From the NCBI GenBank assembly GCA_007922225.1, contig ML679961.1, forward strand, positions 71,156,890 through 71,220,889: a stretch of DNA of 64,000 nt, given 5' to 3'. Below the pieces are notes generated by a model. The model saw only the letters and a list, made by a program, of their open reading frames with translations, made no database searches and was not told the origin of the DNA. This DNA is from Emydura subglobosa (taxonomy: Eukaryota; Chordata; Testudines; Chelidae). The translations under genes and the position numbers were made by a program. Shown one piece after another: positions 46,532 through 59,057 of the stretch. Each line of letters begins with the position of its first letter. The stretch's first letter is position 1.

Positions 46532-48226
46532 TATACTCCCATGGGAGTATACCAAACCATGGGAAGAGCCATGAGTTCTAGGATGGCTCCTCAATACGCC
46601 AACCTTTTCCTGGCCCACCTTAAGGAAGACTTTCTGGACAAATGTACCATGAAACCAGTGGTATACCTGAGATACATCAATGATATTTTCATCCTCTGGC
46701 CAGACGACCTAAACTCCCTCATAGATTTCCACCACAACTTCAACAACCACCCACCCATCTGTCAAACTCTTTCTAGAACATTCCTGCACCAGCATCAGCT
46801 GCCTGGACGCCACAATCAGCTTCAGCAGTGGAATCCTACAGACAATCACCTATAAGAAACCCACGGTTCACCACCCTTACCGTCACCAATCCAGTAACCA
46901 TCCCCAAGACCAGGGGTGGGCAAACATTTGGGCCTGAGGGCCACATCTGGGGTGGGTGGAAGGGGTGGGGCTGTGCGGGAGGAGCGGCCGCTGCGTAGCG
47001 CTGCCTGGGGCCAGGAGCAGCTCCAGTCCGGCCTGAGGCCGGGAGGGGGGAGCGAGCCTGACGAAATGCTCAGATGGGCCGTATGTGGCCCGCAGGCCGT
47101 AGTTTGCTCACCTCTGCCCAAGACCCAAGAAATTTGTTATCTACAACCAAGCCCACAGTTACTACAGAACATGCTTCGAGGAGAAAATCCAAGATACACA
47201 CCTTAAAACACTTAAAACAAGGACACCCACCAGAGAAGTAGGTTGCATCATGGAATGGACCGCCCAAATACTCCAAGAGATCCTACTTCAATACAGAGGG
47301 AAAAAGCCCTCTGGCCACACACCCCTAGTTGTCATCTACCACACCACACTGGAACTCCCGCAGGGCATTGAATAATCACAACCCATACTTAATAGGGACC
47401 ACATCCTGAAATAAATCTTTCCTGAACTCCCACTTGTAAACAACCCGCCTCCCCCCAGCATCTCCAATCTCTTCATCAGACGCAAGCTCTCCACAGACCA
47501 GGGCCCACCAACTCAACATGGCACCAGACCCTGCCAGAACAACAGATGCAAAACCTGGAGACACATCTCCACTGCTAGAATGATCAATACCCCCCACAAT
47601 ACAACTTTCAGGATCCATGGTTCCTATCTATTGCAATATGTGGTGTACCTCATCCAATACACTAATGCCCCAATAACAACTACATTGGTGAAACCAAACA
47701 ATCGCTATGCTCTTGAATGAACGCACAGAGGAAAATGACAAAGGACAAAGGCACCCTGTCACCTGTGGGTGCACATGTTTCATAAAATGATCACTCCTTA
47801 TGTGACCTCTCAATCCTTATCCTCGGAGGAAACCTGTACAATACCTTCAAAAGACGAGTCTGGGAGCCTAAATGTGCATAACTTTGCCAGACACTAAAAA
47901 TCCTAGTCTTAAGAAAAACACCAGATTTATGGCTTAGTACAATGATCTGTAACCTACTATAACTCCCCTTTTTTTGTCCAGTGACTACAGGAATGCTAAC
48001 AGGTGCCCGTCTGCCTTAGAATAAGGTTAACTACTTATGCTAAATAATCTGTTCCACCTTGTCTTTAATTGTGACTCTGAGTATCTTTCCCAGACCTGAA
48101 AAAGAGCTCTGTGTGGCTCGAAAGCTTGTCTCTTTCACCAACAGAAGTGGGTCCAATAAAAGACATTACCTCACCCACCTCGTCTCTGTAATATTCTGGG
48201 TCCAACACGGCTACAACAACACTGCA
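46532..48226 (+). mobile_element. 5'-truncated Penelope-like element
   Basis: The frame from 46517 carries S-R-M-A-P-Q-Y-A-N-L-F and L-R-Y-I-N-D-I-F, the Penelope RT motifs, with the first catalytic Asp of Y-I-D-D replaced by Asn (46679-46681). Near 47640-47720, V-Y-L-I-Q-Y-T and L-V-K-P-N-N-R with following H-R resemble a damaged GIY-YIG endonuclease. The 3' end includes aagagctctgtgtggctcg and caacagaagtgggtccaata, and ends near acaacaacactgca. aggaactg at 46524-46531 and 48227-48234 is a probable target duplication. The element is dead. Confidence 0.8.
46911..47116. mobile_element. hAT MITE with perfect 8-bp target duplication
   Basis: The ends are caggggtgggcaaac and gtttgctcacctctg. The flanks are cccaagac at 46903-46910 and cccaagac at 47117-47124. 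The interior is GC-rich (gggccacatctggggtgg, cgtatgtggcccgcaggcc). It is inserted within the Penelope element. Confidence 0.9.
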
Positions 48227-49144
48227 AGGAACTGAACAGACACACAGCAAGAGACAATCTCTGACCCGAAGAGTTTATAATCTAAATAGACAAGCCCAAG
48301 GGGGTAGGCAGGGAAATAAGGCAAAGAGAGGTGAAGTGACTTGCTCAACATCACACAGCGGGTCAGAGGCAGAACCCAGGTCTCCTGAGTCCTAATCTAC
48401 AGCCCTATCCACTAGATTCAATGCCTCTCAAGATTATGGTCAGACAGTGTGAAAGGGTGCGTCCACTGCCTTTAGGGGTGCTGCACTTGCATTTCCACTG
48501 GGTCTCCATGTGGCCTGCAGTCTTTGAGCAGTAAAGTCTATGTTTAGAATTTAAGCAATCCAGACCAATCTGGCATACCAATAAATAAGTAATTCCCCCA
48601 GAAGAGATGAACCTTGTAAAGGCCTTTGCTTAAAGGTGAACGTAATGTCCTGGCAATGGCCCTTCCGTCTTTCTGCCCAGGACTGTGGAACAGCCAAAGA
48701 AGCCTATCTCAGAGAGTCCATTGCAGGTTTTACCTGCAGCCCAGAGCACACTGGGGAAGGACTTCGGGGATCAACTGGGTGCTGTGAGGATCCCCAGACA
48801 GAATCCATAAAGTTCGCCATCATGTACCTTCCTATGGTGTCTGTGTGATTTGTTTTAGGATGCTCTCAATCCGCTGAGACATAAGAATGAACGCCAGTGT
48901 TTTTCCCTGCATAAACCAGTGTTCTAGGTTCTGCTTTTCCTTGGGCTCACGTAGAACGCCTTGTGCATTTTGGGTGTCACTGTTTGTTACAGGGTAACTA
49001 CCTTGCACTCAACCTTGGCAGAGAAGTAAAGGCAAAATGATCTGCTGTCTGATGAACCTAGTCCATAGCATCTACTAGTAGCTAATTCTGAGCCTGGTGT
49101 CAGTTCCACTGGGGGAGCCTCTGAAAGCTGGGCACCCTCTAGCA

Positions 49145-49548
49145 CAGTGGTTCTCAACCAGGGGTACGCATACCTCTGGGGGTACGCAGAGGTCTTCCAG
49201 AAGGTACATCAATTCATCTAGCTATTTGCCTTGTTTTGCAACAGCCTACATAAAAAGCACTAGTGAAGTTAGTGGAAACTAAAATTGCATACAATGATGT
49301 GTTTACTATTGCTCGATATACTATGCACTGAAATGTAAGTGCACTCTTTATATTCCAATCAATTCCTTGTATAATTTATATGGTAAATCTGAGAAAGCAA
49401 GCAGTGTTTCAGTAACAGTGTGCTGTGACACTATTGTATTTTTATGGCTGCTTTTGTAAGCAAGTAGTTTTTTAAGTGAGGTGAAAGTTGGGGTACGCAA
49501 GACAAATCAGACTCCTGAGGGGTCCAGTAATCTGGAAAGGCTGAGCCC
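49145..49548. mobile_element. hAT-type element (Charlie-like ends)
   Basis: It starts cagtggttctcaaccagggg and tacgcatacctctggggg, and its right part reads gtccagtaatctggaaaggc tgag. The flanks ctctagca (49137-49144) and gactagca (49549-49556) match at 6 of 8 bases. The last bases of the right inverted repeat are eroded. Confidence 0.75.
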
Positions 49549-51563
49549 GACTAGCAAATGTGCAGCATGTCATTGTTCTTTCCCTTGATTTGCTGCCCCT
49601 CCCTGGTTTATGTAGCTATCATCTGAAGTCTACGGAGCCTTCCACTTAACCCATTCACTGGTTAATTGGACCTCCCCCCGCCATCCCATTTAATTTGAAC
49701 AAAACCTCTGGAATATCTGAACACAACCTCTACCCCATGAAATTCTGATCATTTCATGCCTCTGTTATGGAAAGGGAAGTTTCTCTCCACAGCAAGGGTA
49801 AATTGTCAGTGAATTAATTTGTCAATTAATAAGGAAGTTTCTGTGAAAGTCAGAAGAGGAAAGAGGCCATGGTAGCTCCAGGGAGTGATAAAAGAGGAGT
49901 ACAGCTATTGAGTTAGCATTATAAGCACGTACCTTGCCTGGCGTGACATGCACACTCGGTAGTTGCCCGGATGACTTGACTGAGCACTTACACCAACCAA
50001 CCTGCTAGGAATGGACTTGATGCCAATAGAGCAGATTCTTCTGCATTTCACTGCTGATTTGAGCTCTTAAGTAGTGTGTCCATTTTAACCTGAAGGCCCG
50101 TCGGTTGAATTTTTCAAGTGCAGGATGGAAAGAGAGTTGACTCAGCTCCCATCTCACTCCTCCTCCCTCCTGCACTCCCAGCACCACAGCATGATCCCCT
50201 CCCACCTCCTTGGCCTGCATTTTAGTCATATGAGAACCTGCTGCCTGCAGCCTAAGACCACCTTCTCCCCAACAGTTTCTGCTCCCTCAACAGCCAGACC
50301 TTCAGCATAGGACTGCTTCCATGGCAGGAAGTTCCTGTCTTAACCTCTTGGGGGCTTGCTGCTTCCACGTGGGAGGCAGAAGACTGACTGTGGAATCAGG
50401 GGCGAGCCCTTCACATAGGTGAAGTCAGGAGGGGAATGTCCCAGAAGCAGGCTGGGTGCTTCAGGATGATCTCCCCATCGGCCCTGACACCTCTTCTTCC
50501 CTTCCTGCTCAGCAGCCGTTTCCCAAAGCCAGGAACCCATCTCAACAGTGTAAAGCATCTTGCAATTAATCAGTATCAAAAGTGTTAAACATATTTTCAT
50601 TCCCTATTCACTGAGCAAAACAGCACAGCCCAAGTTCATCGCAGGTGTTACACCTTTGCCTTCATCAGTTACGCCGGGGATGAATTTGGGCTTACATGGC
50701 ACTGATGTCTTCACTGTCAGCTTTACTGCTGAGGCTCATGGCTGGAGGATGATTTATATGAATCCAGATACCCCCAATCTCTCTGGACTACTTTCCTTGA
50801 TGTAGAATTGGATTTACTCCCCACACACAGCTAAGAACTCTTCCCCTTCTGCTCTTACACCTTTCCCTTGCTCAGTGGTTACTGACACCGGGTTTGTGGC
50901 TCAAGCGCCTTTTTTCAATCCTATTACCTGGCCTGGAGGCTGGCAGGATTAACAGTCACAAGAACACACAATCAAACCAGGAAAAGCAGCTGCCTGACCC
51001 TTGAAAGCTGCTGCTATTGCGCATTCTCGTAACCCTTTTATGCATGTAGTTCACATATTATCACAAGCTAACTATTCCAGCGCCCAGCAGGTGCTCAGTG
51101 CATGGGGGCTCATGGAAGCAATTTGCTGGATGTACACATATTTTATGTCTAAATGGAGTTTAAGATGCAGGGCTAGGGGGACTGGAACTAGACAAGGCGC
51201 ATTTTCCCTCTAGGGTTTGATTCAAATCTAGGCTGGGTTGGCACGTTGAAAGCTGTTCTCACACAGTGGCTGTGTGGGTTGATGGTTTTCAGTCCAGTTT
51301 CTGGTGGTCAGGTGTCCACGTCACAGCCTGCATTAGCTGGCCCCCTAGCTAATGAGCTCAGCTGGGAGACTGAGGATTGACTGGGCCACAGACCCTGACT
51401 GTTCCTCTCCCCTATGGGGGTGGGCCCTGTGGCTCAGGGTTGAGGCCCATGGGTGGGGGGGGGTGAGGTCAGAAGCAAGGACTAGTCCTCCCTGTACTGT
51501 ACCAGTTCCTCAGTCTCCAGGGCTGCCCAGGAGCTAACACTGAGGTTTCTTTCCCTTCTCCAG

Positions 51564-51887
51564 ATCCAGAACCCATCCTGGATTGGCAACAATGGCGCCG
51601 CCTCCCCTGTGCCCGCCTGCGTGGTCCCCTGTGACACGGTGCCATCCTGCATGTCCCCCCATGCCCACCCCCATGCAGCTGGCGGCGTCTCTGAGTTCCT
51701 GAGTGTCTCCGGCCCTGGCAGCCACGTGGGACAGACTCACATGGGCAGCCTCTTCGGCACCTCTGGAATCAGCCCGGGCCTTAACGGCTACGAGCTGAAC
51801 GGCGAGCCTGACCGCAAAACCTCCAGCATCGCAGCCCTGAGGATGAAAGCAAAGGAGCACAGTGCTGCCATCTCCTGGGCGACATGA
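51564..51887 (+). CDS. ALX4: ALX4 exon 4: C-terminal region with OAR motif and stop
   Basis: Terminal coding exon of 107 codons plus TGA at 51885-51887, with acceptor cccttctccag|ATC. It reads [15 protein letters not shown], then a Pro/Ser/His-rich segment ([11 protein letters not shown]), then [15 protein letters not shown]. The OAR motif, [14 protein letters not shown], lies at 51825-51866 and the protein ends A-I-S-W-A-T. OAR motifs are known in several paired-like factors to modulate DNA binding and transactivation. From the exon 2 methionine to the stop the three exons encode 235 residues, within a few residues of the matching part of human ALX4. Exon 4 is GC-rich and CpG-containing, unlike the flanking intron. 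An ATG inside it at 51609 is an internal methionine-frame artefact and not a start. Confidence 0.97.
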   Translation: MQNPSWIGNNGAASPVPACVVPCDTVPSCMSPHAHPHAAGGVSEFLSVSGPGSHVGQTHMGSLFGTSGISPGLNGYELNGEPDRKTSSIAALRMKAKEHSAAISWAT

Positions 51888-53821
51888 CAGGGCTGCAGCC
51901 AATGCCCTCGAGACACTGACAGAGCAAACGGGGACAACCAAAAAACAAAAAACAAAAAACCGAACCCATCCGCTTGGACTCAAGACTGCCATTGCCTCCT
52001 TGGGGCTCTGAATGCAGCACTTTTAGCTACCCTAGGTATAGAGACTACGGATGTTACCGTAAGTGGAGTGTTTCAAACATACACACGGGGAGCACCCAGC
52101 TTCCTGTGACCAAGCAAGGGAAGAGGACGTGGCGGCGTCGTTCAGCTCCCAGCTAGACTTGGGTTTTCTTCTAACGTGTGGCGTTTCCCTTTCGCGCTTA
52201 TTCTTGCGTTTGCCAATGACCAGGGCATTTTCCCCCCCACTCTTTTCCTTACACCGGCTCAGCCTTTCCAACCGACTACAGTTGCACGGCCTTTTCAGTT
52301 GATTTTCCCCTCCCTTCCTCACCCCTTGCCCCGAGATGTTGAAGTGCTGGGGTTTCTAATCCATTCGTTCTGCCCCATACAATGGGGCAACGGGGGGGAT
52401 GACACCTGGCACCAGCAAGGAGGCTTCGCCTGGGCAGGGCATTACACCATCACCCTTAGCACCAGTCACAGTGATCGGCTTGAGCTGGCAATAGAGCTGA
52501 GAGAAGAATCTTGGTTGGACAGAAAGAGAAATTGCCCCCATTGACACCTGCCCCGGTCCTTCTCTGTGTTGTGCAATCTTAGCTGAAGTAAGGATTTGCA
52601 GAGGCCCTACGGGAGGATAGGGAACGTGCTGTTATGTCTTTCCCAACAGAGCACCTCCAGGCTAGAGTTTAGTACCACCACTGCTGGAAGGCTTATCCTG
52701 TAACTTTATCATCTGCACCCTATTTCACTCACCTCCATGCAGGGTCATTAAGGGAGATGACAGCTTCCCAGGGCCCCTTCCCTGCCTCTTAGGTGCTCAG
52801 AGGGGATTAGCACCCAGTAAGCAAAGGCTCCTTCCCCCTCTTCTAGGAAAAAGCTGACATTGACATTATTTGTCTTTTAACAACAGGTCATCAGCCAAAG
52901 GGAATGGAAGGCCGTCAAACCTCTTCCTTTGATTTTTTTAAAGCTGTGTTTAGTGGGTCAGCAGCTACTGGCACCTAGAAATGTGTAAGTGCAGCTGCTA
53001 TGTGGGCCCTGCCCAGCATGGGTCTGTTGGTCGTCATAGCAGAAGCAAGGCTCTACTGAGTCACAGTTCAAGCGTTCGCACACACCTGCCTCGCACATAT
53101 TGTGGCAGCCCCATACCCACATGCAGCCGCTGTCCTGGAATCCGTATGTACAGCATGAGCCATTGCCATTCCACCAGCAAGCCCCTACTGCCCAGCACAC
53201 AGCAGGGGCCAGTGACCTCCAGTGGGTATCCACTGAAATGCTAGTCAGCAGGGCAAAGCATGTCTGGTTGCTCTGTGTCCTTGGAGTCTATGGCACTTCT
53301 TGATTGCTCTCTGTAGTTCCTATGTATTTTCTGTTAGCCGGGGCAGCAAGGTTAAACTGTAAACCCTTGGGCGAGCATTCCCCTGCAAGGCCAAGTCCTC
53401 CCCAACCTTTCTGTGCTGCCAGGAATAGGCTCAGAGGCGCCCATTACACCGGTGCTTAAATCCATACCTGCTTGAAGCAGCACTAGAAACAGCACGGGGT
53501 CATTCTGGCAGAGCATGTAACACCCACTCACTACATGTGCACAGGCTTCAAGCGATGATAAACAGCTCTGGCTCGGGGCGGCTGGCTTTCACACTTTGGC
53601 TCAGAAGAAAGAGAAGCCGCATCATAGCTTTGTCTCTCTCTCTCTCTGTCACGAGCTCTGTTGGACCTGGCTAGCCCACGTGAAGTGGAGGCTCATTTCA
53701 GCCCGTGTGTAAGTCCAGTGACAGCAGTGACAGCAGTGAACTTGGCCCAGCATGTTAGGGCCAATAGACTGGGCAATCGAGAGTGGTATTGCAGCTGTGC
53801 CAGTGCCCCACGGTTAGAAGG

Positions 53822-53932
53822 ACGAGGTGGATGAGGTAATATCCTCCATTGGACCAACTTCTGTTGGGGAAAGAGAGACAATCTCTCCACCAGAAGTTGG
53901 TCCAATGCAGGATATTGCCTCACCTACCTTGT
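53822..53932. repeat. Inverted repeat in ALX4 3' UTR derived from Penelope 3' ends
   Basis: A 46-base left arm (53822-53867) and a 46-base right arm (53887-53932) are reverse complements at 40 of 46 positions, with a 19-base spacer. Both arms match the Penelope 3' terminal sequence at about 48143-48185 (compare accaacttctgttgg with its reverse complement). As part of the ALX4 transcript it would fold into a long hairpin. Confidence 0.85.
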
Positions 53933-56814
53933 TTCTGGGTGACAGGAAATCAGTTCATTTGGGAGTATTGAGGGTTCTTCTCAGCGTCTTGTTTCAAAAT
54001 GCTTTGGAATGTCTCCAAAGAAGCTACTTCCAAAATTCAGGTGTCTAGCTCTGTGTATATATCTTATTATTTATGTACTGCCTAGCACACTGCTGTGCCC
54101 TATATAAATAATACAGAGCTAACATTCATATCTATTTATTAGAATAAGTGAAACTAATACTTCTGTCGCTTTTTTCCTCAAAAGTCTTTGGGATCAGTAG
54201 AATTCAAAGTGAATCCTTTCCCCCCCACTCAGCGAGGGAGATGTCATTCACATATCCAGAACACCATGTGTAATAATGGTCTTTGTCAGGCAAGGGTAAA
54301 CCCAGGAGTTGTTCCTCAGGGTGCAGATTAGCTTAATGATTAGTCACATGTTCCCTGTGTGGGAAACGATTTGGGTTTTTAATTTGCTGAAACAACGGTG
54401 CCTGCCACCTCAGACAGTGTCATAGGAGGTGGAGAGGGACTTTACGCCCTTCTTGAAAATTCCTCCAGTTTTTGTGTATGTTTTAAAGAGATACTGTCAA
54501 GGTTAACCCCCGCCCCCCCCCCACACACACACATTTTAACCCCCTCTTCTGCAAAAAACAAACAAAAACAAAACACAGAGAATAACCCCCAACCTTCCTT
54601 GTGTCAGTCAAATCTTCTCCCCAGAATTAAAATTGAAAGGGTTTTAATCTCTCACGCCCAGAGCATGGAATAGAACCCAGGTAGGTGGCTCCATGTGCCA
54701 TTGCAGAATCCCAGGTCCATGTGCCTGGCCCCAATTGCAAGACTGGGGCCCACACTGGTGTGTCCCAACCTTTGCGGTTCATTCTGTTTTTGCCCCTCAC
54801 TCTGTGTCAATGATGTTGCTAGTCTAGTCAGTGTCCCCCTCTGGGTCTCCGACCCTAGTGCAAAGCTGCTGTGTTGGATGCCCAGTGTGGGAGGAGCAGA
54901 GAGCCGTTTTCATTTCCTCAGCCCATTTCTACATGGTTTTGTAAAAAATTAAAAATAAGGTTATTTAAACAGAATCCTAACTGCCACGCCCCCAATCTGA
55001 TCCTGGGGCAGCTCCAGCGCTCACCCCAAACCACTGCAGTAAGACTGAGCAGCCGTTTGTGACTGGAAAAGTACTTCTGCCACCATCTGCCCTGTAGAGA
55101 AGAGGAGAGACAGGACTCAGCTGTGATGACTCTAAAGAGGCTCCCTTTCTGAGTCTGCTGGTCGTGGTTCACTCTGGTTCCATAGCTCCCAGCCTGTCAC
55201 CACCATGGTCACTAAATCCACGCCTGAACTCCAGTTGTGGGAGGGATGGCCCCAATGTCCAGAGCAGTGCTCGCCTACACGCCCCTAGTCTCACACAGTT
55301 TGCCAAACAGCTGCTAGATTTTTTTTTCTATCCTGTAAATTTCAATTGGAATTTCATGTTTGGCATCAGGGGAAATGGGGATGAAGGGGGCCCTGTACAG
55401 TTCTTCCCCTCCCCAATCAGAGCTACGCATCCTTCCCCTCAACTCCACCACTGAAATGGACTTAAATGAAAAACTTCCTTCATCTGTCACTGAAAGAGGG
55501 GTGCTGCTGTTCCTGTTGTGAGTAGGGGTGATTACCAGGTAGTGGCTGCATCAGCAGATGACAATGCTAAAGGCTGCACAGCGCAACAAACATGCTCCCT
55601 CACTTAGACGTCGGGCACAAGGTGCCTCTCCTAGGGGAACTACAAGCAGCCCCAGCTGGAGTCAGCTCCTGTGCAGGACACACAGAATGGGGCCAAAGCG
55701 TTGCTCTTAGCTACATTTCTAGTGCAAGAAAAGAATGCGGGGGCTGGTAAGAAATATTAAAAGCAGTTATCTCCACATTTATAGCTGAGGTGGTGGTAGA
55801 AGAGCACAGGGTAGGACTGGGCCCAAACCTCTAGGGTACTGAGCACCCGCCACTCTGCTTATCACCACTGTGAGTTTAATGGGTTAAATCTTGTCTCCAC
55901 TGCGGTCACTGGGTGTTTTTCCCTCAGACTTTAATGAAGCCAGAATTTCACCTGAAGCCTTTACCAATTCATAGCCTTATATTCTTTGCTTTATTAAGGC
56001 GAAAGAGAGAGAATTATTTCCATACAGCAGAGATGACACAACACTAGCAGGGCGGTACAGACCCAAATTTCACTTACTCTAAAATCTTTGTGCAAAATAT
56101 CCTTTAGCCTACAGTCATTACATTTATGTTGAAAACAACCAATCGTTCCCAGCTCTGAGCCCTCAGATGGCTAAATACACTGAATGGGTGATATGGCATT
56201 ACCAATGAAGCGTTACAGCAGAGATGGAAGGAGGGAGTGTTTCAAGCAATAGCTGCCACTGTTTCTGTCTCTCTTACTCCTTTGCTCACTTGCTTCTCTC
56301 AATGGGAGCTGCCCTCTGACTGTCCCTTTGCCAAAGGACCCACATTTGGTGCCCCCAAAGTAAGGCTGAAAGAATGCGTATTGCCATTTGAAAGCATCAG
56401 AAATCACTTTCTCAGCTAGTCAAGCAGATGTAGCTGATCTCCTTTTAAATAATTTTTGGGTTAATTTAAGAATTTTTTAACCATTACATTAACTAGGAAA
56501 AATATTTTAAAATATAGCGCTTACTTTAGCCCAGCTGCAGATCACTCTGATTTCCTAATGATCACACTGGCACTGCTGATTCTTTCACTCCTACTCTGTA
56601 CTAAGGTGCCAGAATGGTACCTTTAGTTTTGGTTCATGTTTATTCTCATTATGACCCTCTCAATACTTGTTTTACCTAGGGTTTTGCTCCTCTCTGTAAT
56701 TTGACATTGTGATCATTTTGCTGTGGCCCCGTCTTTAAAAAGGAAACTACACATGCCGTCTTTCACATGCAACAAAGCACCAGCCCACAGTGCTGGGAGC
56801 AGAGACTTTTTGCT

Positions 56815-56905
56815 CTGTGTCTGTACAGGTCCTAGCATAACAGGGTCCAGGCCTATGACTGGAATTTGTACATGTGATGGTAATATAACTAATAACAACA
56901 ACAAC
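56815..56905 (+). repeat. SINE 3' tail
   Basis: tgtgtctgtacaggtcctag, cataacagggtccaggccta and a gtaatataactaataacaac tail match the 3' half of the SINE at 43634-43748. Confidence 0.65.
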
Positions 56906-57869
56906 CGGTGAGGGAATTTTCAAAATGGCTCAACACCTGCAACAGCTGTGTATAATGAGCACTAGAAGAATCTTCCCCCTTCGCGACTAGGACCAATGCC
57001 CGCAATGTTTCCTGTGCCCTCAGCCGGCACATAGAGGCAGTCGATTTTGAACAGCAGTGGCCTTTGCCATGGGGCTAGTCCACCAAGAGGGAAGTAAATA
57101 GCAGCAGCCAATTTGCTTCACCACCATTAGATACACAAGAGGGGGAGGACATTGGGGTTTGAAAAATGGGAGTGGATAAAATGAGAGTGACTGACAGCTT
57201 GGTTTTCTGAGCTGGTTTTATAAGCAATTGAATGTAGATAGCTATTCATGTACCTGGCAGCCTGGCTTTGTTGGCTTCTGTAACAACTTGCAAACATTTA
57301 CTCATTACCTTTCAGAGTCTCTTTGTCTTCAATCCTCAATCCCCATCCCCCCCACGGCTTGGCTCACACTATGAGCCAGTCTCGAGGGAGAGCGTCACAT
57401 GATAACCACTCCTCCGTACAATAATCCCACGCTAGAGGGCAGGAGGGAATGAAGATGCATTTGCTCCAGCTCCATTGCATGGAATTTGCAGAGCTCTGGA
57501 ACAGTATGAAATTCCTCGTATTCTGCCACTGCAGAACAAGCTTCTCAAGAGACCATTGGGATGTGTGCACCGGTAGGAGTTGAGGCAAGAAGACTGGCTT
57601 CCCTCCACCCAGAGGGTTCCAGAATGCCTCTTGGCCAAGCATCTTGTACGTCCTTAAAGCAGCTGCTAAGTTTGTGTTGTTTCCTTTAAAATGTGCTATG
57701 AGTTCAGAGCCTCATCTCTCAGACACTCATATTGCTAAACTCCCTGGAATGGAGGGCTGAGACGTTAAGTCAAAGGAGCCTTTGCTTGATCTGTTGTCTA
57801 GAACTGGAGTCCGTAACAAGAGGGTGGCCCAGCAGATCGTGTCTAGATAATAAAACATAAGAGAGGAAA

Positions 57870-58110
57870 AACGTGTGTACCCATGTGTCGATATGTCCAT
57901 ATGTTCCAAGGCATGTGGGAAGCGTGCACTGTATGCAGAGTGTGTATGTACAATATGTAGAGTGTGAATGCACAGCACGTATGTATGTGCAGTGTGTGTT
58001 GTGTGTACACACCATGTTATCTGTATGTCTTCAGTGTGTATCTGGCTCGTGTGCGTTGCATGGATGGGTACATACAGTATGCGCTGTGTGCAGATTGTGT
58101 CTGTTTATAT
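57870..58110 (+). repeat. ALX4: TG/GT-rich tract in ALX4 3' UTR
   Basis: Irregular tgtgtatg/gtgtgt words fill about 240 bases (for example tgcagtgtgtgttgtgtgta). It is not a clean microsatellite. In RNA it is UG-rich. Confidence 0.8.
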
Positions 58111-58560
58111 GGGTTGGAGGGTTTTCCAGGCGTTCCTTTTTGACAGAGTACACCCAGACATCGCAGAGTTGTAAAACACTCTAAAAACAAACAAAGCCAA
58201 AAAGGTAGTTTCCTGGAAAGGGTTTCAAAAATAATCAAACGGATGCGGAGAACTGTTGTTTATTTTGCTGCTTTGACTGACATAGCGAAAAGCAAACAGA
58301 TTGAATCAAGGATTAAACCCAAATGGGAACTGGGGCAGAATCAGCCTGAAACTTATTCAGCCAGTTTCAGCTTTACTAATGGTACTGCAGGGAGGCAAAA
58401 GATTGACCTTGTACCCTAGTAACTATTTGCTGATAACATGATTACTCACCCAATCCCACATAGCTAGATAAATAGATAGCGCTAGGACTGTTATACTACT
58501 GATTTTGAAGGACAGTTTTCAATGTATAATAATATATCAGTTTAGGTGTGCAGTGTTTGA

Positions 58561-58606
58561 CAGAAAGAAAGAAAAAGAAAGAAAGAAAGAAAGAAAGAAA
58601 GAAAAC
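58561..58606 (+). repeat. (GAAA)n microsatellite
   Basis: About eleven GAAA units with one interruption, within the distal 3' UTR. Confidence 0.95.
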
Positions 58607-59051
58607 CTCAGTCAATATTATTGTTCTTGTTGTAAAATATTGTAACCTTGTATAAACGCAACTTTTTTCTTTAGCTTAACAGCCTGGGGTAGAATATATT
58701 AAAAAAGAATAAAAATTTTTTAAAAGTTCAGGAAAAAATTAATAAAAATCATAAAAAGATATTGCAATGTGAGGTTTGTGCCATACAATTTTACTGCCTA
58801 TACAGACATGTATTACAAGCTCATTACAGTGTAATATTAAAAAAAAAAAAGAACAAATAGCTTTGCATCTTGGTTCTTTTTGCATTGTTTTGGAAGTAAA
58901 TTATTGTCTTTACAGCTTTTTTTTTTTTTTGGTGGGATGGGAGGGATTAGAATTTCTAGGTGCCGATTTTTTTTTTAAAAGAGTCAAAATGAACTGAAAT
59001 ATACACAGCACTGTCTGAAGAGACCCAAATTATATTGTTGTTTTTGTTTGC

Positions 59052-59057
59052 AATAAA
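59052..59057 (+). terminator. ALX4: Candidate distal ALX4 poly(A) signal AATAAA
   Basis: A canonical AATAAA is followed about 30 bases later by a T/GT-rich stretch (ctgtctattttgttcc), the usual downstream element, so cleavage is expected near 59070-59080. An earlier AATAAA at 58708-58713 sits in A-rich sequence and is a possible alternative. Confidence 0.6.

Larger units (their letters stand above)
46460..48425 (-). repeat. Full-length MIR-like SINE split by a Penelope element
   Basis: Read on the minus strand, 48425-48235 gives a tRNA-like head (tctagtggatagggc), a MIR-type core (gcaagtcacttcacctctct) and agattataaactcttcggg. The rest (gtacagttcctggcacaatt, gggccctgatcttggttagg, a taat-rich tail) lies at 46531-46460. 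The same two halves are contiguous in related SINE copies (compare 43634-43748). Confidence 0.75.
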
